A DNA stretch of 64,000 nt from Serinus canaria. Lineage: Eukaryota; Chordata; Aves; Passeriformes; Fringillidae. The stretch spans positions 14,672,995-14,736,994 of the forward strand of contig NC_066327.1 of assembly GCF_022539315.1 (NCBI RefSeq), written 5' to 3'. The translations under genes were made by a program, and so were the position numbers. Shown here in pieces: positions 19,025 through 31,070 of the stretch; the first letter of the stretch is position 1; every line of letters starts with the position of its first letter. The notes below the pieces were generated by a model. That model was not told where the DNA came from. It made no database searches and was given only the letters and a program-made list of their open reading frames with translations.

Positions 19025-20573
19025 GTCCTGTAACAAACAAAACAAACATACACATTAGGAGACATGAATACAGTCAACAAATAAATTAATGTCAAATGAG
19101 AGCCTGATTGCCAAGGTGCAAATGAGTGGTGACAGAACTGCTGGTTTGGTTGGGGACTATCACACAACACATCACTGGCAGTGCTGCTGAAGCTTGAGAG
19201 AAAGCAGTGCTACAAAATGTGCTGCTTCAGAGGGGCCAGCAGCCAGCCAAGGAAGCCAACCCTGTCTCACCCTCCAGGGAGATTGTTTGGTTTAAGTTAG
19301 AAACCCTGGAGCTCAACAGTTACCACCTCTTAAGTAACCTCTGTACAATGTCTTGGCAACAGAGAAGCTTCCCCTTCCAGATGCAAGGCTGCTGCTGGCT
19401 GAGGGACTCTGCAACACCATTGTGAGATCAAGTGCAGACCTGAGGAGACCCATTTGCCACAGCACAGGTGAAGATTCTAGAGCAATGCTGCCTATCATGC
19501 TTAAGGATAGGCAGGAATTCCTTCCACTTTTCTTGAAAGCTGGTGTTAGTTGTTCCCAGGAACTGGTTCAGACTTGGTCAAGGATCACATCCAGCTGTAC
19601 CTTAGCAAGGAGGAATGTTCAGCCTTGGTCTGCCCTCAGTCCTCCCCCAGCCCTGCAGAACACACTTACTTAATGCTGATAAAACAAAATACCCTGTCTG
19701 AGAAGTGTTCCCAGTGTCTAATACATTCTACACAATTCTAGGGAAAAAAACCCAAACCAACAAAAACAAATCAAGCAGCATCCAGAGTGCCAGAACACGT
19801 GCAAATCTGCTGTCTAGAACACAAGACAGTGCTGTTTTGCAGAACAAAGAGAGGAGGATTAGTTGGTTCAAGCCACACCATCTTTGATTACTTCCACCTT
19901 CTTAGAGGAACATGAAGAGTTGAAAGAAAAGGAATTCTTCCTCATTACTTCAAAGCTCCATTAGATTCTGCTCCCTGTCTTTCCAATGAGAGCATCTTTG
20001 AATGGTCACTAGTCCCTTTTCCCTTTAAAAAACATTCCAAGAACAAAAAACATGGTCACACTAAATAGTGAGGGAGTGCCACATTTATACTGACCTACCA
20101 CATACCCTATCTTCCATCCGGCAGTTAATGGTCCAGTTTTCAGTCCTTGCTTGTTCACTTCGTTTTCTGCTTGATCCCTTGACAGAACCAGTCCTCCTGT
20201 GGGTCCTTCAGCACTGAGCAGGACAAGACAATCAGATTCCAGGCATATAAGCCAGGTGCTCACACACCACATGGAATCCTGTCCAAAAAAAAAACATGGC
20301 TCAGGATTTCCCTCTGGTGTGGTGTACTGGGAAGCACATCCGGAGCAGCCTGGCAGCCCAAGCCAGTGCAGTGCAGTAGACAGGATGGTTTCATTGCTTT
20401 AGGACAGTGCAGGAGCTTTTCCAAGACTGGCTTTAGCAGAACAATCACGACGGTTTCTTTTTCTGAGATGAAGAGCTGGAAAAGGAGACTTTCCTACTTT
20501 ACTGCAGCACACAGGACAGGGAAGCAGAGCCTAAGACACCCTGTAGCCTGCTAAAGACACTGGAAGCTTTCCT

Positions 20574-23500
20574 CTAGAACCCAGTGGGAGTGAGCACGTT
20601 CAGATCCCGAGGTTTGATATTGTGGGAACGTGGAGATTGTTTCCTCCCATCTGTGCCTGGAATGTCCATTTTGGGTGGCTTGAAGGTGGCTGGATCCTCT
20701 GACATCCTTGTAGCCTGAGCACGCATCAGCTCCATTGGGGATGGCTTCTGGGCACCCTTATAGGACTGAATGGTAAATCCTCCTGATGAAAAAAAATCAC
20801 AGTAAAAACCAGGAAAACCAGTCAAATCCTCTCCTACTGCTGCCAGGAGTGAGCAGTGTCACTGACACTCAGTGCCACACACAGCCTATGCAAATTCCAA
20901 CAGCTTTATATCATGTGAAGCCTATTCCACATCAGGGGTGGGCAGTTCCAGTCTTGGTCGCATCACGTATCAGAGAAAGAGTAAAAAGCTGTCACCTTCA
21001 CACCCTGCCCCTCCCACTGAAGCTCACTGCAAGTTATTTCTACATCCAGATCCTTGGCAAAGGTTTTACCCAACTGCTCTATATTTAGGCACAGAAATTA
21101 TATGACTAACACACATTCCCAAGGTGGTCCTGGAGAGTAACAAGGCAAGCAGGATAAGACTCCAGAAGGAGCCAGCAAGTCTGTTGTGTGACAGTTCCCC
21201 CCTTGGCAAGGCAGATTTTCAAGAACATACCTGCATCACTGGCTGATTTCTGGACAGCTCTGGGTCCAAAAAAGCTCCATCTTTCAGATGACAATCTGTC
21301 CCCACCACCTTCCATAGCAAAGTCTGAGCCAGTGATAGAAGTAGAGGATCCCTGACTAAACCAACCCCTAAGGAAAAAAAATAAATGAGATGTTTAAAAC
21401 ATGAGAATAAATACTTCAAGTGACCCCACTATGCCAGGAACTTTTCATGTAGTTAAAAGGGGCAATTTAAGAAATCTTAATAGGTTTGTTACCACCCAGG
21501 AAAAGCTATGCATGCTCAAGTTCCACAGGCTTCTAACACTTGGATCTACCCAACACAAATCCTCACCAGGCTCTAAATTTCACCCTGTGCAGTCCCTCAC
21601 AGGATAGGAAGGTTATTTGTAGCAGCTCCCACTCCAGCAGCTTGTAGGAAACCAAAGGAGGCAGAGTACCTGTTTCTATGCCTGGGAGAGGAGTTGGGGG
21701 TGCTGCTTGGAGTGGACTGAGCAGAAGAATTCTGTTTGTCATCTTTTGTTGTCTCTCCATTCTGCATTTTTAGGTTCTGTCAGGAGAGGCAAGAGAAAGA
21801 GAAGCAACACAGCTTAAATACTGGACATAAGGAACAACACCTATTTTTTCACCAAACACAGGTGATAAAGAAAGTGTCACCACACCTAAAATTGTATCTA
21901 ATATTACAATACCTGGGTACACACCCTTAAGTTTCTCTTCACATCAAATATTAGCATTTTTCAAGTTCACTTTTGGCTACAGAAAAGAACACCAGCACTC
22001 ATAGGGAGGTTGTGGATGCAGCAGAGCTCACTTCAGCTACCTGGTAACTGGTCCAAGTTCCACAACACCCATTTTTCTCCAGCATTTATCAGAGCAACAA
22101 AGTTTTCAGTCCCACCAGTTCTTTAAGGGTGAGACCAGCTCTACCAGAAGTTATAAGATCAGGAATACCAGACCCTGTAAAGTAATTAGTGTACATCAGG
22201 ATGGAAACACTGCCCTGGAACAGAGATGAACCTAGGCACAAAACAAACAGGAACTGGGTGTATGCAAACCATGTTATTTACAAGCTGGACAGTACAAACT
22301 GAACTTTGAAGAAGTCATTTGAAGGGCAGTTACAGTTCAAACACAAAATACACAGGGTACCTTGTAATGTTTCCTGTGGCTATTCAAGCCACACTAATGC
22401 AATTCATCGACGCAGTTACTGAAACTTTGGCCTCGTGGGAGGACACTGCAAGAGTTGACTATTAAACTCCAACTGCAAAATTTTTAAGAGCTCAGCAGCC
22501 CACAGTACATGTTCATTCAAGACTTTTATTTTCAGTAAGACACATCTGGTAACTTCCACAATGGAAATGTACAGTTTACAAGTTCTCTTTGGACACATAG
22601 TTGCAGAATTCAACTGCAGGGCACCATTCAAAAGTACAGCAAGAAATTAGAAATTATGTAGGGTTGTTCCCACTTGGAAAGACAACTGTCATAGTCTGAT
22701 ATGACGGTAAAATGTGACAGATTTGGGAATAAAAAAAAAGCTGTTTCAAAACTACAAAGGCTAATGCAAACTTTAAAATAAAAGTGGGTAAACTTTACTA
22801 CACAATGAGCTAAAAGCCTTCAGAGGAAGCAGCCTAAGGAAAGTTTTAGCAACACACTCCAAAAGTTATGTGACCAGGTAAATGTTACACCAGACCCATC
22901 CTACATAGAGAAATGCAATGGAAAACAAGCCTTACATGGACTGCCTCAGCCACTCGGTGGTACTTGGTCTCCTCAGTGGTGAGGCCTTTGTGGGGTGTGT
23001 AGCCAGCTTCCCTCAGCCCTGCCTGCTGCTCAAAGCGCTGGATGCTCTCCTGAGTCTGCTCTGGAACACACAAGAGCAAAAATTGGTACAGACATGCCAC
23101 CACAAGCAGTTCTAGCAACTGAATGCAAACCCCTTTTTTTCATCCTTCACACATTGTAACAAGCTGAGGCAGAAAGATATAGCTGGTGAGGTATCCTGAC
23201 ATGACAACCAGGCTGAGACACAGGGCTAAGTGAGATGAGCAGTGATTTGTCTCAAATCACCAGACATATCACAAATGCAACACGTGTAATTAATCCCATC
23301 TCACCCCTGACACTGCATCACTCCTACTCACAACTTCATAAATCCAGGAGAACCCAGTAAGTTGGACACTTTAGGTGGCCCACTGCATAGAAGGGAGCCT
23401 TGCAGGTCATGTTTTAAAGACTCACTGTGATTTTAGATCAGGTGAAATAAGCTATTTCAGCCAGACACAGAGCCAGCATCTAATACCCTGATATCAACTT

Positions 23501-25884
23501 CAGTTCTAAAAAACATAAGCACTTCCTCCAATCCCCAGCATAAGATGTTCATTCCCTGGTGGAACAAGGAGAAAAATCAAAAGGAATCAGAGCACAAAAA
23601 GATTAGGGGAAAAGCCCATTGTCTTCTTTAAAACAGATCACAATCCTGTTTTTTGTAGCTGCTGAAAGAAGAGGCAGCATGGACAGATTACCACAAAAAT
23701 AATTCCTCTTACTGCAAAAGGGCACATCTCTGCAAACATAACTGACCCAATTTTATTTTAATGCATCATGATTTATGTTTAGAAGTGTTGCAGTTAGCAA
23801 GGCAGCTGCTGCTATTAACAACATCAATGCCACCAAGTGCTCCATCAGCACAGTGTGTCAGCTGCCCTCACTGCTTGGGTTAATGGTAGAGCTCTGCCTG
23901 TCATTCAGAAATAGCAAGTTAATAATCAAACAGAGCAGCAGCAGCCTCTGCACTCCAGCAACATGGACTGCAGCAAACAACAAACTCTGCACTCCCACCC
24001 CACCCCTGGAGACACACAAGCACCACATGTGGCCTATTCCCCAGTTCCTTGCCTCCTTCTAGAAACATTCTTTGAAAAAAACAAACTCACACAGCACCAG
24101 ACCCAGTCTGAACCCAAGAGTTCTCCAGGAATTACCCTTTGGCATCACCAAGCTGGAGCCCCCTCAGTGCCGAACCCACATATGAGAGTGTGAGAGCTGA
24201 GTTCTTACTTGTGATGAGGGAGTTCATGATGATGTGAGTGGCCTTGGCCTTCACCACAGGCACCTTGTTCACACTTTCAGTGGATGATGAAGGAGTTATG
24301 ACAGGCTTCATGTTGGCATCCCCTTCCTCATCCTGTGGGGAAGCAGCAGGGGACAGTTTGAGATGGGGAAGTATCCCAGCACCTAACTGTAACTACGCAG
24401 GTGAGACAAGGCCATGCTGCTCTGGCAGCCAGGCTTCATCCCATGGGAGAAATCCCTAGGCTGTGCACACTGCAGCCCAGGAATGATGAGAACCTTAGAA
24501 TTCATGGCAATGAACAAGTGACTTGCATTCAACATCTGAGCACCTACCAAGCTCAGAGCAAACAAGTTTTTAGTCCAAGTACAACAAGGTCAACAGGCAA
24601 GAAACCAGAACATCTGTTCTCCTAAATGCAAACTGGATTTCAAGGTCAACTGGGCAAAAGCACCAAGAGCACCTTCCACAGGCAGCTCAAGCACCAGCTG
24701 TTCACAGAATGGCAGTCACAGAGCAGAGCCTGGAGTGAACAATTTGCTTTCCCACCTCATTCCTTACATGTTTGTTGCTCAGTGTGTCTGGTGGTCATAG
24801 TTCCACCACTAGACCCCAGCAAAGAAACAGAAAAGAAACACTAGAAAACAAAGTATCCTGTGAAACACTGACTTACCCCACCCAACACAGGAGTTCCCTA
24901 CTGGAGAGTTTATTTTTTGTACCAAACAACAACTTTTGTTTGTCTCTCACAAGAGATTTAAAAACCGAGGAGGTTTAAAGTAGAGGTTAAGTTCAAAGGA
25001 ATACAGAACTAAGTTCTTCCATCCAACAACATTTAGCTTAATTTCAAACTTAGAAAACAGCCTCTAAATTTAAAAGGGCTGGTCCTGCACTCAAAGCACA
25101 GAATCCCAGAATGGTCTGGGTTGGAAGGGATCTTAAATATCATCCCAACCCCCTGCCATGGTAGGGGAACATGTACAGCAGCTTGTTCAGAGCTCCAACC
25201 AACCTGGCCTTGAACACTTCAAGGGATGGGGCAGCCACAGGTTCTCTTTGCAAACTGTACCAGTGTCTCACCACCCATACTGTAAAGGATTTACATCCGA
25301 CCTAAACCAGCTCCAGCTTAATTACACCTGGTCGCTGGGGTTTTTTAACCACAAACACGGAGGAGACAGTCACACACGTTTGTCGCATCCACACCTCCAT
25401 GTGCCCAAAGCAAAGCCAGCCAGCAGCGCCGGGCTCTGTCCCCAGCCCCTCCCGAGGGTCCTGTTGTGCGGGCAGGGGGGCAGCGCCAGCCAGGCAGGAG
25501 GGGTGTAAGGATGGGGGGGATGCCAGGAGACACGGGTGCCAGAGCTGCGGGGCACCCAAGGACATGCCGGGGCCAGCCGGGGCCGTACCTTCGAGAGCTC
25601 CTGGTACTTGCGCTCGGGGATGACCGGCTGCTTCCAGAGCACGCTGGCGCACAGATCGGCGGGCGGCGGCGTCATGGGCGCCGTGTCCTCCAGGGCATCA
25701 TCGTAGCTGAAGGCGCGGCGTGGAACGCCCAGGGGCAACGACATCCTGCCCGAGCGGGCCCCGCCGCCCGGCTCCAGCGCTGCGGAGAGAGCGCAGCGCT
25801 CAGCGCCCGCCGCCGCGCGTGACCGAGACCGGCGGGGAGCGGGTGGGGAACCTTACCGGGAGCGTCGGGCTTGGCAGAGCTCAT
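20574..25884 (-). CDS. KIAA1191: KIAA1191 / putative monooxygenase p33MONOX
   Basis: The human protein is a 305-residue cytoplasmic protein proposed to be a flavin-dependent monooxygenase and linked to neuroprotection. Its enzymology is weakly established. Seven minus-strand exons join in phase: 25857-25884, 25589-25779, 24209-24332, 22936-23060, 21670-21776, 21231-21367 and 20574-20782. They encode 306 residues. Recognisable blocks are RRAFSYDDALEDTAPMTPPP, KQPVIPERKYQEL, VPVVKAKATHIIMNSLIT, QAGLREAGYTPHKGLTTEET, WSFFGPRAVQKS, GAQKPSPMELMRAQATRM and the C-terminal KPRDLNVLTPTGF. The first ATG (MSSAKPDAPG) was chosen because it lies in a short CpG-island exon with a good donor. An in-frame ATG (MSLPLGV) in exon 2 is an alternative start and corresponds to the human MSLPIG. 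No domain confirming catalysis is evident to me. Confidence 0.94.
25092..25330 (-). mobile_element. CR1-type LINE 3' fragment in KIAA1191 intron 2
   Basis: The block reads as the reverse complement of the CR1 tail: AGAATCCCAGAATGGTCTGG, then TTGGAAGGGATCTTAAATAT, CTTGAACACTTCAAGGGATG and CAGTGTCTCACCACCC. It is 5'-truncated and non-coding, about 250 bases upstream (in plus coordinates) of KIAA1191 exon 2. Confidence 0.9.
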
Positions 25885-26070
25885 GGCAGGGGCTCAGGGG
25901 GCTCGGCGAGGGGCAGCAGGGCCAACGCCGGAGCGGCCATAGCGTAACGGCCGCGAGTCGCCTCAGCCGGCGGCTGCTTACGCCTGCGGGGGTGCTCTTA
26001 TAGGGGCACGGTCTCGCGAGATGCGGTGGTTTCGCACGGGGCACGCTGGGAGGTGTAGTTCGGAGGGGAA
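25885..26070 (-). promoter_or_regulatory. KIAA1191: KIAA1191 promoter with TCTCGCGAGA and ZNF143-type site
   Basis: The start of a CpG island (about 25560-26110) contains a perfect TCTCGCGAGA palindrome at 26012-26021, a known housekeeping-promoter element. It also contains GCACGCTGGGAGGTGTAGTT at 26041-26060. The reverse complement of the latter closely fits the ZNF143/THAP11 consensus ACTACAATTCCCAGAATGC. Both lie 130-180 bases upstream of the start codon. Confidence 0.75.
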
Positions 26071-26598
26071 GGCAGGCTTTGCCGGCCCCCAGCGCGCCCA
26101 GGGCCTCGGTGGAGGAGCTGGGGCTAGGGTCATGTCCCGCCCACGTGTCCCGTCCTCCTGCAGACAGGAGGTTGCTGGGTCAGCCCACAGGGCGCTAGGT
26201 CCTAGAAAACCAATCCTGGAAGCTGGCAAGTCCATCAGGAACATGAGTACGTGGCAGACAGTCTCACTGTGACAGCTTTTCTACAGCTGCTCCTTCCTCT
26301 ATCAATGAAAGGGTGACCTCTCCGCTGCCCTCCAGTTCCTCAGCAGGAAAGGGACCCCAGCCTGCTCTCCCAAGCTGCAGGCACAGGGAAAAGCCATAGC
26401 ACATGGCCCTGCTCCAACTTACTCTGCCTACAGGACAATCAGCGAAAGTCCAAGTGCTGCCCACACCCAGCCCTGTCACCATGGGGACACGTGTCCAAGG
26501 CCACCATCACACAGGCTGGCACCAGGAGCTCTCCAAAGCAGGACAGCACCAAGCCAGAGCCCACAAACAAGACATTCACAAACAGCTAGAAAGAGTAT
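26071..26598. other. intergenic gap between NOP16 3' end and KIAA1191 promoter
   Basis: No coding exon is visible. In human, as I recall, ARL10 lies between KIAA1191 and NOP16, but nothing resembling a small-GTPase exon is present in this gap of about 0.5 kb. Confidence 0.6.
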
Positions 26599-26604
26599 TT
26601 TATT
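26599..26604 (-). terminator. NOP16: NOP16 poly(A) signal
   Basis: Plus-strand TTTATT, which is AATAAA on the minus strand, lies about 200 bases after the NOP16 stop codon. Confidence 0.8.
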
Positions 26605-26806
26605 TTAGCAAAGCTAAAGAAATGCTGGCTGCCACACAGAAAGTGAGCAGAACAGCACAGTCAGTGCCAGGGCTTACAGTCTTTCATGGATAGTTAAACC
26701 CTCTCTGCCTAGTGAGGGTTCTTCCTCCATCACCGGAGGCTGTTTCAGTTTGGAAAATATTCATGTCAAGCCTGCACTCGCAGGTAAACCTGAGGAAAAA
26801 GAGGAG

Positions 26807-28813
26807 TCACTGCACTTCCATTTTTTCTGGCTTGAGTGATGCAATGAAATTCTTGTACTCCTCGGGATAGAAATTCTTGTACACATTGATCTTCCTCTTA
26901 ATCTGTTTGGGAGTATCCTGGTAGTAGTTCTTCTCATCCCGAGCCATTTCCTGCGACAAAGGAGAAGGTAAGTCAGAGGAGCAGCCCCAAGAGCAAACAC
27001 CAACCCAGCCCACCCACACCAGTGTGATCACTGCCTGACTCAGATGGAGCTGGCCACAGTTCAAAGTGGTTTTTTCCCTTAAGAATCAGCTGACTGCAAA
27101 ACAGGATCCAGGACAGAGAGGATTAGCAGCTCTCATGCTGCTGTTGGGAAGATCCAGGAGTGAATCCCTTGCTCTGGAATGTACCTTGTAGTTCTCCCCG
27201 TGGTTCTGGATCATGTATTTCACATAGTCAATGAGGTCCCGTGAGAGCGTGTTCGACTTCTTCTCAGGGAGGCTGGCCTCCAATTCCATCTCTAGGCACA
27301 GGACAGAGGTAGCATGAGGGAGGGGAAGGAAGCAACAACACCTCAGAGGCCCCCAGCCTCCCCCCAAGGTTGACTCCAGCCACACAGCCTGGCTGCTGGT
27401 GCATGCAGGGTGTTTCCCAGCATGTTGGTGCAAGAGAATGGCCTAGACAACATCCAGGCCTGCACTGCAGCTTTTCTCCAGCTCACACAGGAGCAGCAGA
27501 CTCTTTCAGCCCAGGCTGCAGAGTGACTGCTCAGAGCTGCCCAGCCCACCACTGAAATACCAGGTACTGCCTCCATGGCTTCCTGTCACCCTGGGGCCAC
27601 GCACCAGGCACCAGCACATCTCGGAGTGACAAGAGCCCTCCTGAGGCTGCAGGGACAAAGAATGTGGAAAAGACACTGCTCCTCCACAAGGCTGGATAAG
27701 AAACAACACCCTTCCCTACGCCTGGCACAGCACAGGATGACAAAATAATAGCTCACAGGGGCTCAGGAGAACCCCAGGAGCAGCACTGACCATTTACCAC
27801 GTATGGCTTCCGCACTATTTTCTTTCCTGGCTGTTGTCCATCACTTTCCACTTCCATCCCCTGAATTATAGCAGAGAAAAGACAAATGAAGAAAAGCACA
27901 ATTGTGAGAGTGCTGTGTCCTCACACATTGTTCCCAAAACTCCAAACTGCTTCTACATGGCTGCAAGGGGCAGGAAATCCCAGCTGGCTTAAGCAGAGCT
28001 TTACTTGTGCCATTAAACTGGCTTGTGGGCGAGGCTGTCAGCTGAAAAACAATGTGTGAATGGAGACAAATGGCAAACAAGGTCATTCCTACTTCTTCCT
28101 TGAGCTTCTTGGGGCCACCTTTCACCTGAAAGTGTTGCCCTCTTACACAGATGGGCCAGGCTGGCACTGCTGTACACAAAGAGCCCTTCTTCACTATCAG
28201 GAACAACTTGGCTGCAGAGTTCCCAATCCCCCTATCTCTGGCAAGTCCCAGGACTGACGTTTTTTATATTTGTTCTAAAGTCCATTATGTCTCCGGAGCG
28301 CTGTAGCTCGTTCCCACGCCAGGATCTTGGTGAGATAAGTGTGTAGATCAAGATAAGAAAAGTGTCCACTGCCAGAGACTTATCCAAAGCCACCCGCCCA
28401 GTGCTGCCAGGGTACCTCCCCCCACAAAGGAGCGGTCCGGGCCAAACCCTTCCTTACCAGCAGCTTCTTCGGGATGGGGACAGCCTTGTTGGGATCCTCG
28501 GCCAGGCCCATCTCGGCCAGGTTCTGCGCCACCGACTTGTGCGGGTCCCATGCATGGCGGATGTGCGAGCTGCGCAGGGACAAGAGACATCACGGCCGTG
28601 TCCCCCACCCCGTGGCGGTGCGCGTCCCCCTCCCCACAGACACGTGCAGCGGCTCCCGGCCGCCCTGCCCCAGCCCACGCTGGCCCCCCGTGTCTGCGGC
28701 GCTCACCAGGCGATGCGGGGTGCGGCGCGGCGGCGGGCGCTGCGGTAGAGCCGCTTGCGGTTGAGGTTGTAGGAGTATTTGTGCCGCCGGCTCTTCCCCT
28801 TGGCCTTCGGCAT
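26807..28813 (-). CDS. NOP16: nucleolar protein 16, 60S ribosome biogenesis factor
   Basis: NOP16 is a basic nucleolar protein required for large ribosomal subunit assembly. Five minus-strand exons join in phase: 28707-28813, 28458-28569, 27791-27860, 27185-27291 and 26807-26950. They encode 179 residues (human 178). The chain starts MPKAKGKSRRHKYSYN, a strongly basic N terminus. It contains CSHIRHAWDPHKSVAQNLAE, IVRKPYVVNEMELEASLPEK, NTLSRDLIDYVKYMIQNHGE and MARDEKNYYQDTPKQIKRKI, and ends in KPEKMEVQ. Exon 3 ends with a slightly weak donor (AATG|GTCAGT). This donor, rather than the GTAAAT ten bases upstream, is required to keep frame into MELEASLPEKK. The gene shares a 180-bp promoter with HIGD2A. 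Confidence 0.95.
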
Positions 28814-28993
28814 GGCGGACAGTTGCGGGCTGGCCACGGGGCTGCCGCGTGCGCCGCGAGGCACCACGGGAAGTGTAGTTCCAAGACAACAGAGCCGTGC
28901 GGTAAGTGCGCGCGTCGGACTGCAACCCCCGGCATACAGTGCTCCGGAGGCGGGGCTACGGCAGCCGGAAAGGGCCTTGCTGTCACCTTGGCC
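28814..28993. promoter_or_regulatory. bidirectional NOP16-HIGD2A promoter with ZNF143-type site
   Basis: 180 bases separate the divergent start codons within a CpG island (about 28450-29280). GCACCACGGGAAGTGTAGTT at 28861-28880 is a close relative of the ZNF143/THAP11 site in the KIAA1191 promoter and has the same first four and last six bases. No TATA box is seen. Confidence 0.75.
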
Positions 28994-29451
28994 ATGGCGG
29001 CCGGGCCGCCCCCGCCGCTGGAGCCCAGCCCGTTTCCCACGTTCCCTGAGGAGGGATTCGCGGACAAGTTCCTGCGCAAGACCCGCGAGAACCCCCTGGT
29101 GCCCCTCGGTGAGGGTGGGGCGGGGGGGGGCAGGACGGAGGCTGGGTGAGGGGCGCGGGCCGGCGCGATGGCCGCTGGTGAGGGCCTGTCCCTCAGCCCC
29201 GGGCCGGCTGTCCCCCGGGGAGGCGCGACTCGGGTCTGGGAGTGCGGGGGAAGCCGCGCCTCACAGCTTCCGTTCTTCCCGCAGGCTGCCTGTGCACCGT
29301 CAGTGTCCTGGTCTACGGAATCATCTGCTTCAAGAAAGGCAACACTCGGCGCTCCCAGCTGATGATGCGGGCGCGTGTCATAGCCCAGGGCTGCACCTTC
29401 GCTGCCCTGCTTGGGGGCATGGCGGCCACGGCTTTCAAATCCCGACAGTGA
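28994..29451 (+). CDS. HIGD2A: HIG1 domain family member 2A, respiratory-chain assembly factor
   Basis: HIGD2A is an inner-mitochondrial-membrane protein related to yeast Rcf1 and acts in cytochrome c oxidase and supercomplex assembly. Two exons (28994-29108 and 29285-29451) join in phase 1 to give 93 residues, somewhat shorter than the human 106. A variable proline-rich N terminus is followed by FADKFLRKTRENPLVPLG. The first membrane segment is CLCTVSVLVYGIICF (about residues 40-54). A basic loop with the RSQLMMRARV motif follows, and then the second segment, IAQGCTFAALLGGMAATAF (about 71-89). The start codon is in the context GCCATGG. Confidence 0.95.
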
Positions 29452-29894
29452 CATCGGACAAGAGCGAAGCTGCGGCCACGGGCAAGTGTCTACCAACAGC
29501 CCTGGCTAGCAGGGTGGATCCTGGCTGGGGACGGAGTTTTCTGAGAGACTATTGTGATGTCTCGGTACAGCAAGTTCTGGAGCACTGGAAATGGGGTGAA
29601 TACACTTTGTGATTAACATGTAATTCGGGCTATGGCTTTTTTGTTTTGTTTTGTTTCCCCAAGAGCTCTCCTGCAGCACTGAAGCTGCATGTCACAGGCT
29701 GATAAAATTGTGTCTTCTTGGTCGTGGTCTGAGGTGTGGTTGTAGTCAGGCAGTGACCAGCATTTGAGAAATGAGCTGCCCATGAGGAGGGAGCCACTGC
29801 TTACGGCTTGGTCCTGGCAGGACAGACCTAGGCAGTGGGGGAGGCAGTCTGGGAGGTTGTGTGAGCTGTGCAATTGAAACTGGTGAGTAATAAA
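29452..29894 (+). terminator. HIGD2A: HIGD2A 3' UTR and poly(A) signal
   Basis: AATAAA lies at 29889-29894, about 440 bases after the stop. No canonical signal occurs earlier, although an AT-rich, T-run-containing stretch near 29600-29655 could be an earlier cleavage region. The exact end is uncertain. Confidence 0.5.
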
Positions 29895-31070
29895 GTGAAT
29901 TGCAGCAAGATTCTGACTGATACTGGATTGCAGAGCACTGAGAAGCCATAGCAGTAAACAGTGCAGGGAGAAAAAGGAGTGGGCATGGCTGTCTTGAAGC
30001 TGTGATGATGCAAGAAATGAGACATAAAACTCCCTGTGAAAACAAGCAGGGAACTCACATTTCTGAAAGGATGTCTGGCTGTGTTCTCTGGGATGTGCTG
30101 CTGCTTTGGCTGTTTTTTTCTGGGGAGTCAGCAACATCTTGTTCTCCAGGGGACCTGCCCTGCCTGTGTCCTGACCAACATGGTCCCAACTGTTGGCTTT
30201 GGATCATACCAGGGGCTTTAGTGATCCACAAGGCTTTGCTCTCCCATGCCAGGGCCAGAGCTGGGAGGACATGGGGCCACAGTCTCTGTTCATTGCACTG
30301 TGGCTGCAGCAGTTCATACCTGCAGGGGAAGGGGCACAGACACCTCTGCCTATGCTGAAACACCTCACCCCACAGCCTGGGCTGTTTGCAGATGTTGTTC
30401 TGTGAGTTGGTGCCTGTGCCCTGAGTCCTTGTAAGGATGGGCTGAGGGGTGAACCCTCTGTCTGCAAACAAGCACATGGATTGTCCTGTCCAGGGAATTG
30501 TGCTGGTGGGCCTTGGCAGGGAGAGGGAATGCTCTTGCTCACCAGAGCTGATATCTGAGTAGTGAGGATGGGCAACAAGACATTGCCAGTGCTGAGCAGG
30601 GTGAGCTCCACCTCAGCACAAGGAGCCCAGAGCCTGTCTACTCTCTACAGCTGCCTGCACAGGACATCCTTCCCAGAGGAAACTGCTTTTGGCTGCCTCA
30701 CTGGCACTTCCAGCCCAGCCAGCTTGGGGCAGGAGTGTGAGGAGCAGCAGGTGGGCAGATCCATGAACACAATCCCTTGGCAGCTGGAGAAAGGTGCAGT
30801 GGACAGAGAGCAGCTCGGCCTGTTTGGACAAGCCAGAGCTTGCAGTTCCTTGGGGACAGAGCCAAGCCCTGGGTCCTGCTGCCACTGCTTTGGCCCCATC
30901 TGAGCACAAACCCTCTGGCCTTCCTCTCACTCCTTTTTTTTTCCTGTGGGATGTTCCTCCTCCAGCCTCATCCTTTCCACACGAGGCTTCATGGCTGTAG
31001 GTTCTCCTAAAAACAGCACGCATCCCTACCGCAGAAATACAACAGTGCCCTGTAGGATTGGAGATGTTGG
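29895..31070. other. intergenic gap between convergent HIGD2A and CLTB
   Basis: No protein-coding exon, RNA gene or named repeat was recognised. Open frames on both strands lack recognisable products. Confidence 0.5.

Noticed and set aside
28348..29496. Minus-strand open frame of 382 codons
   Set aside because: It runs antisense to HIGD2A and out of frame through NOP16 exons. Both real genes explain the region.
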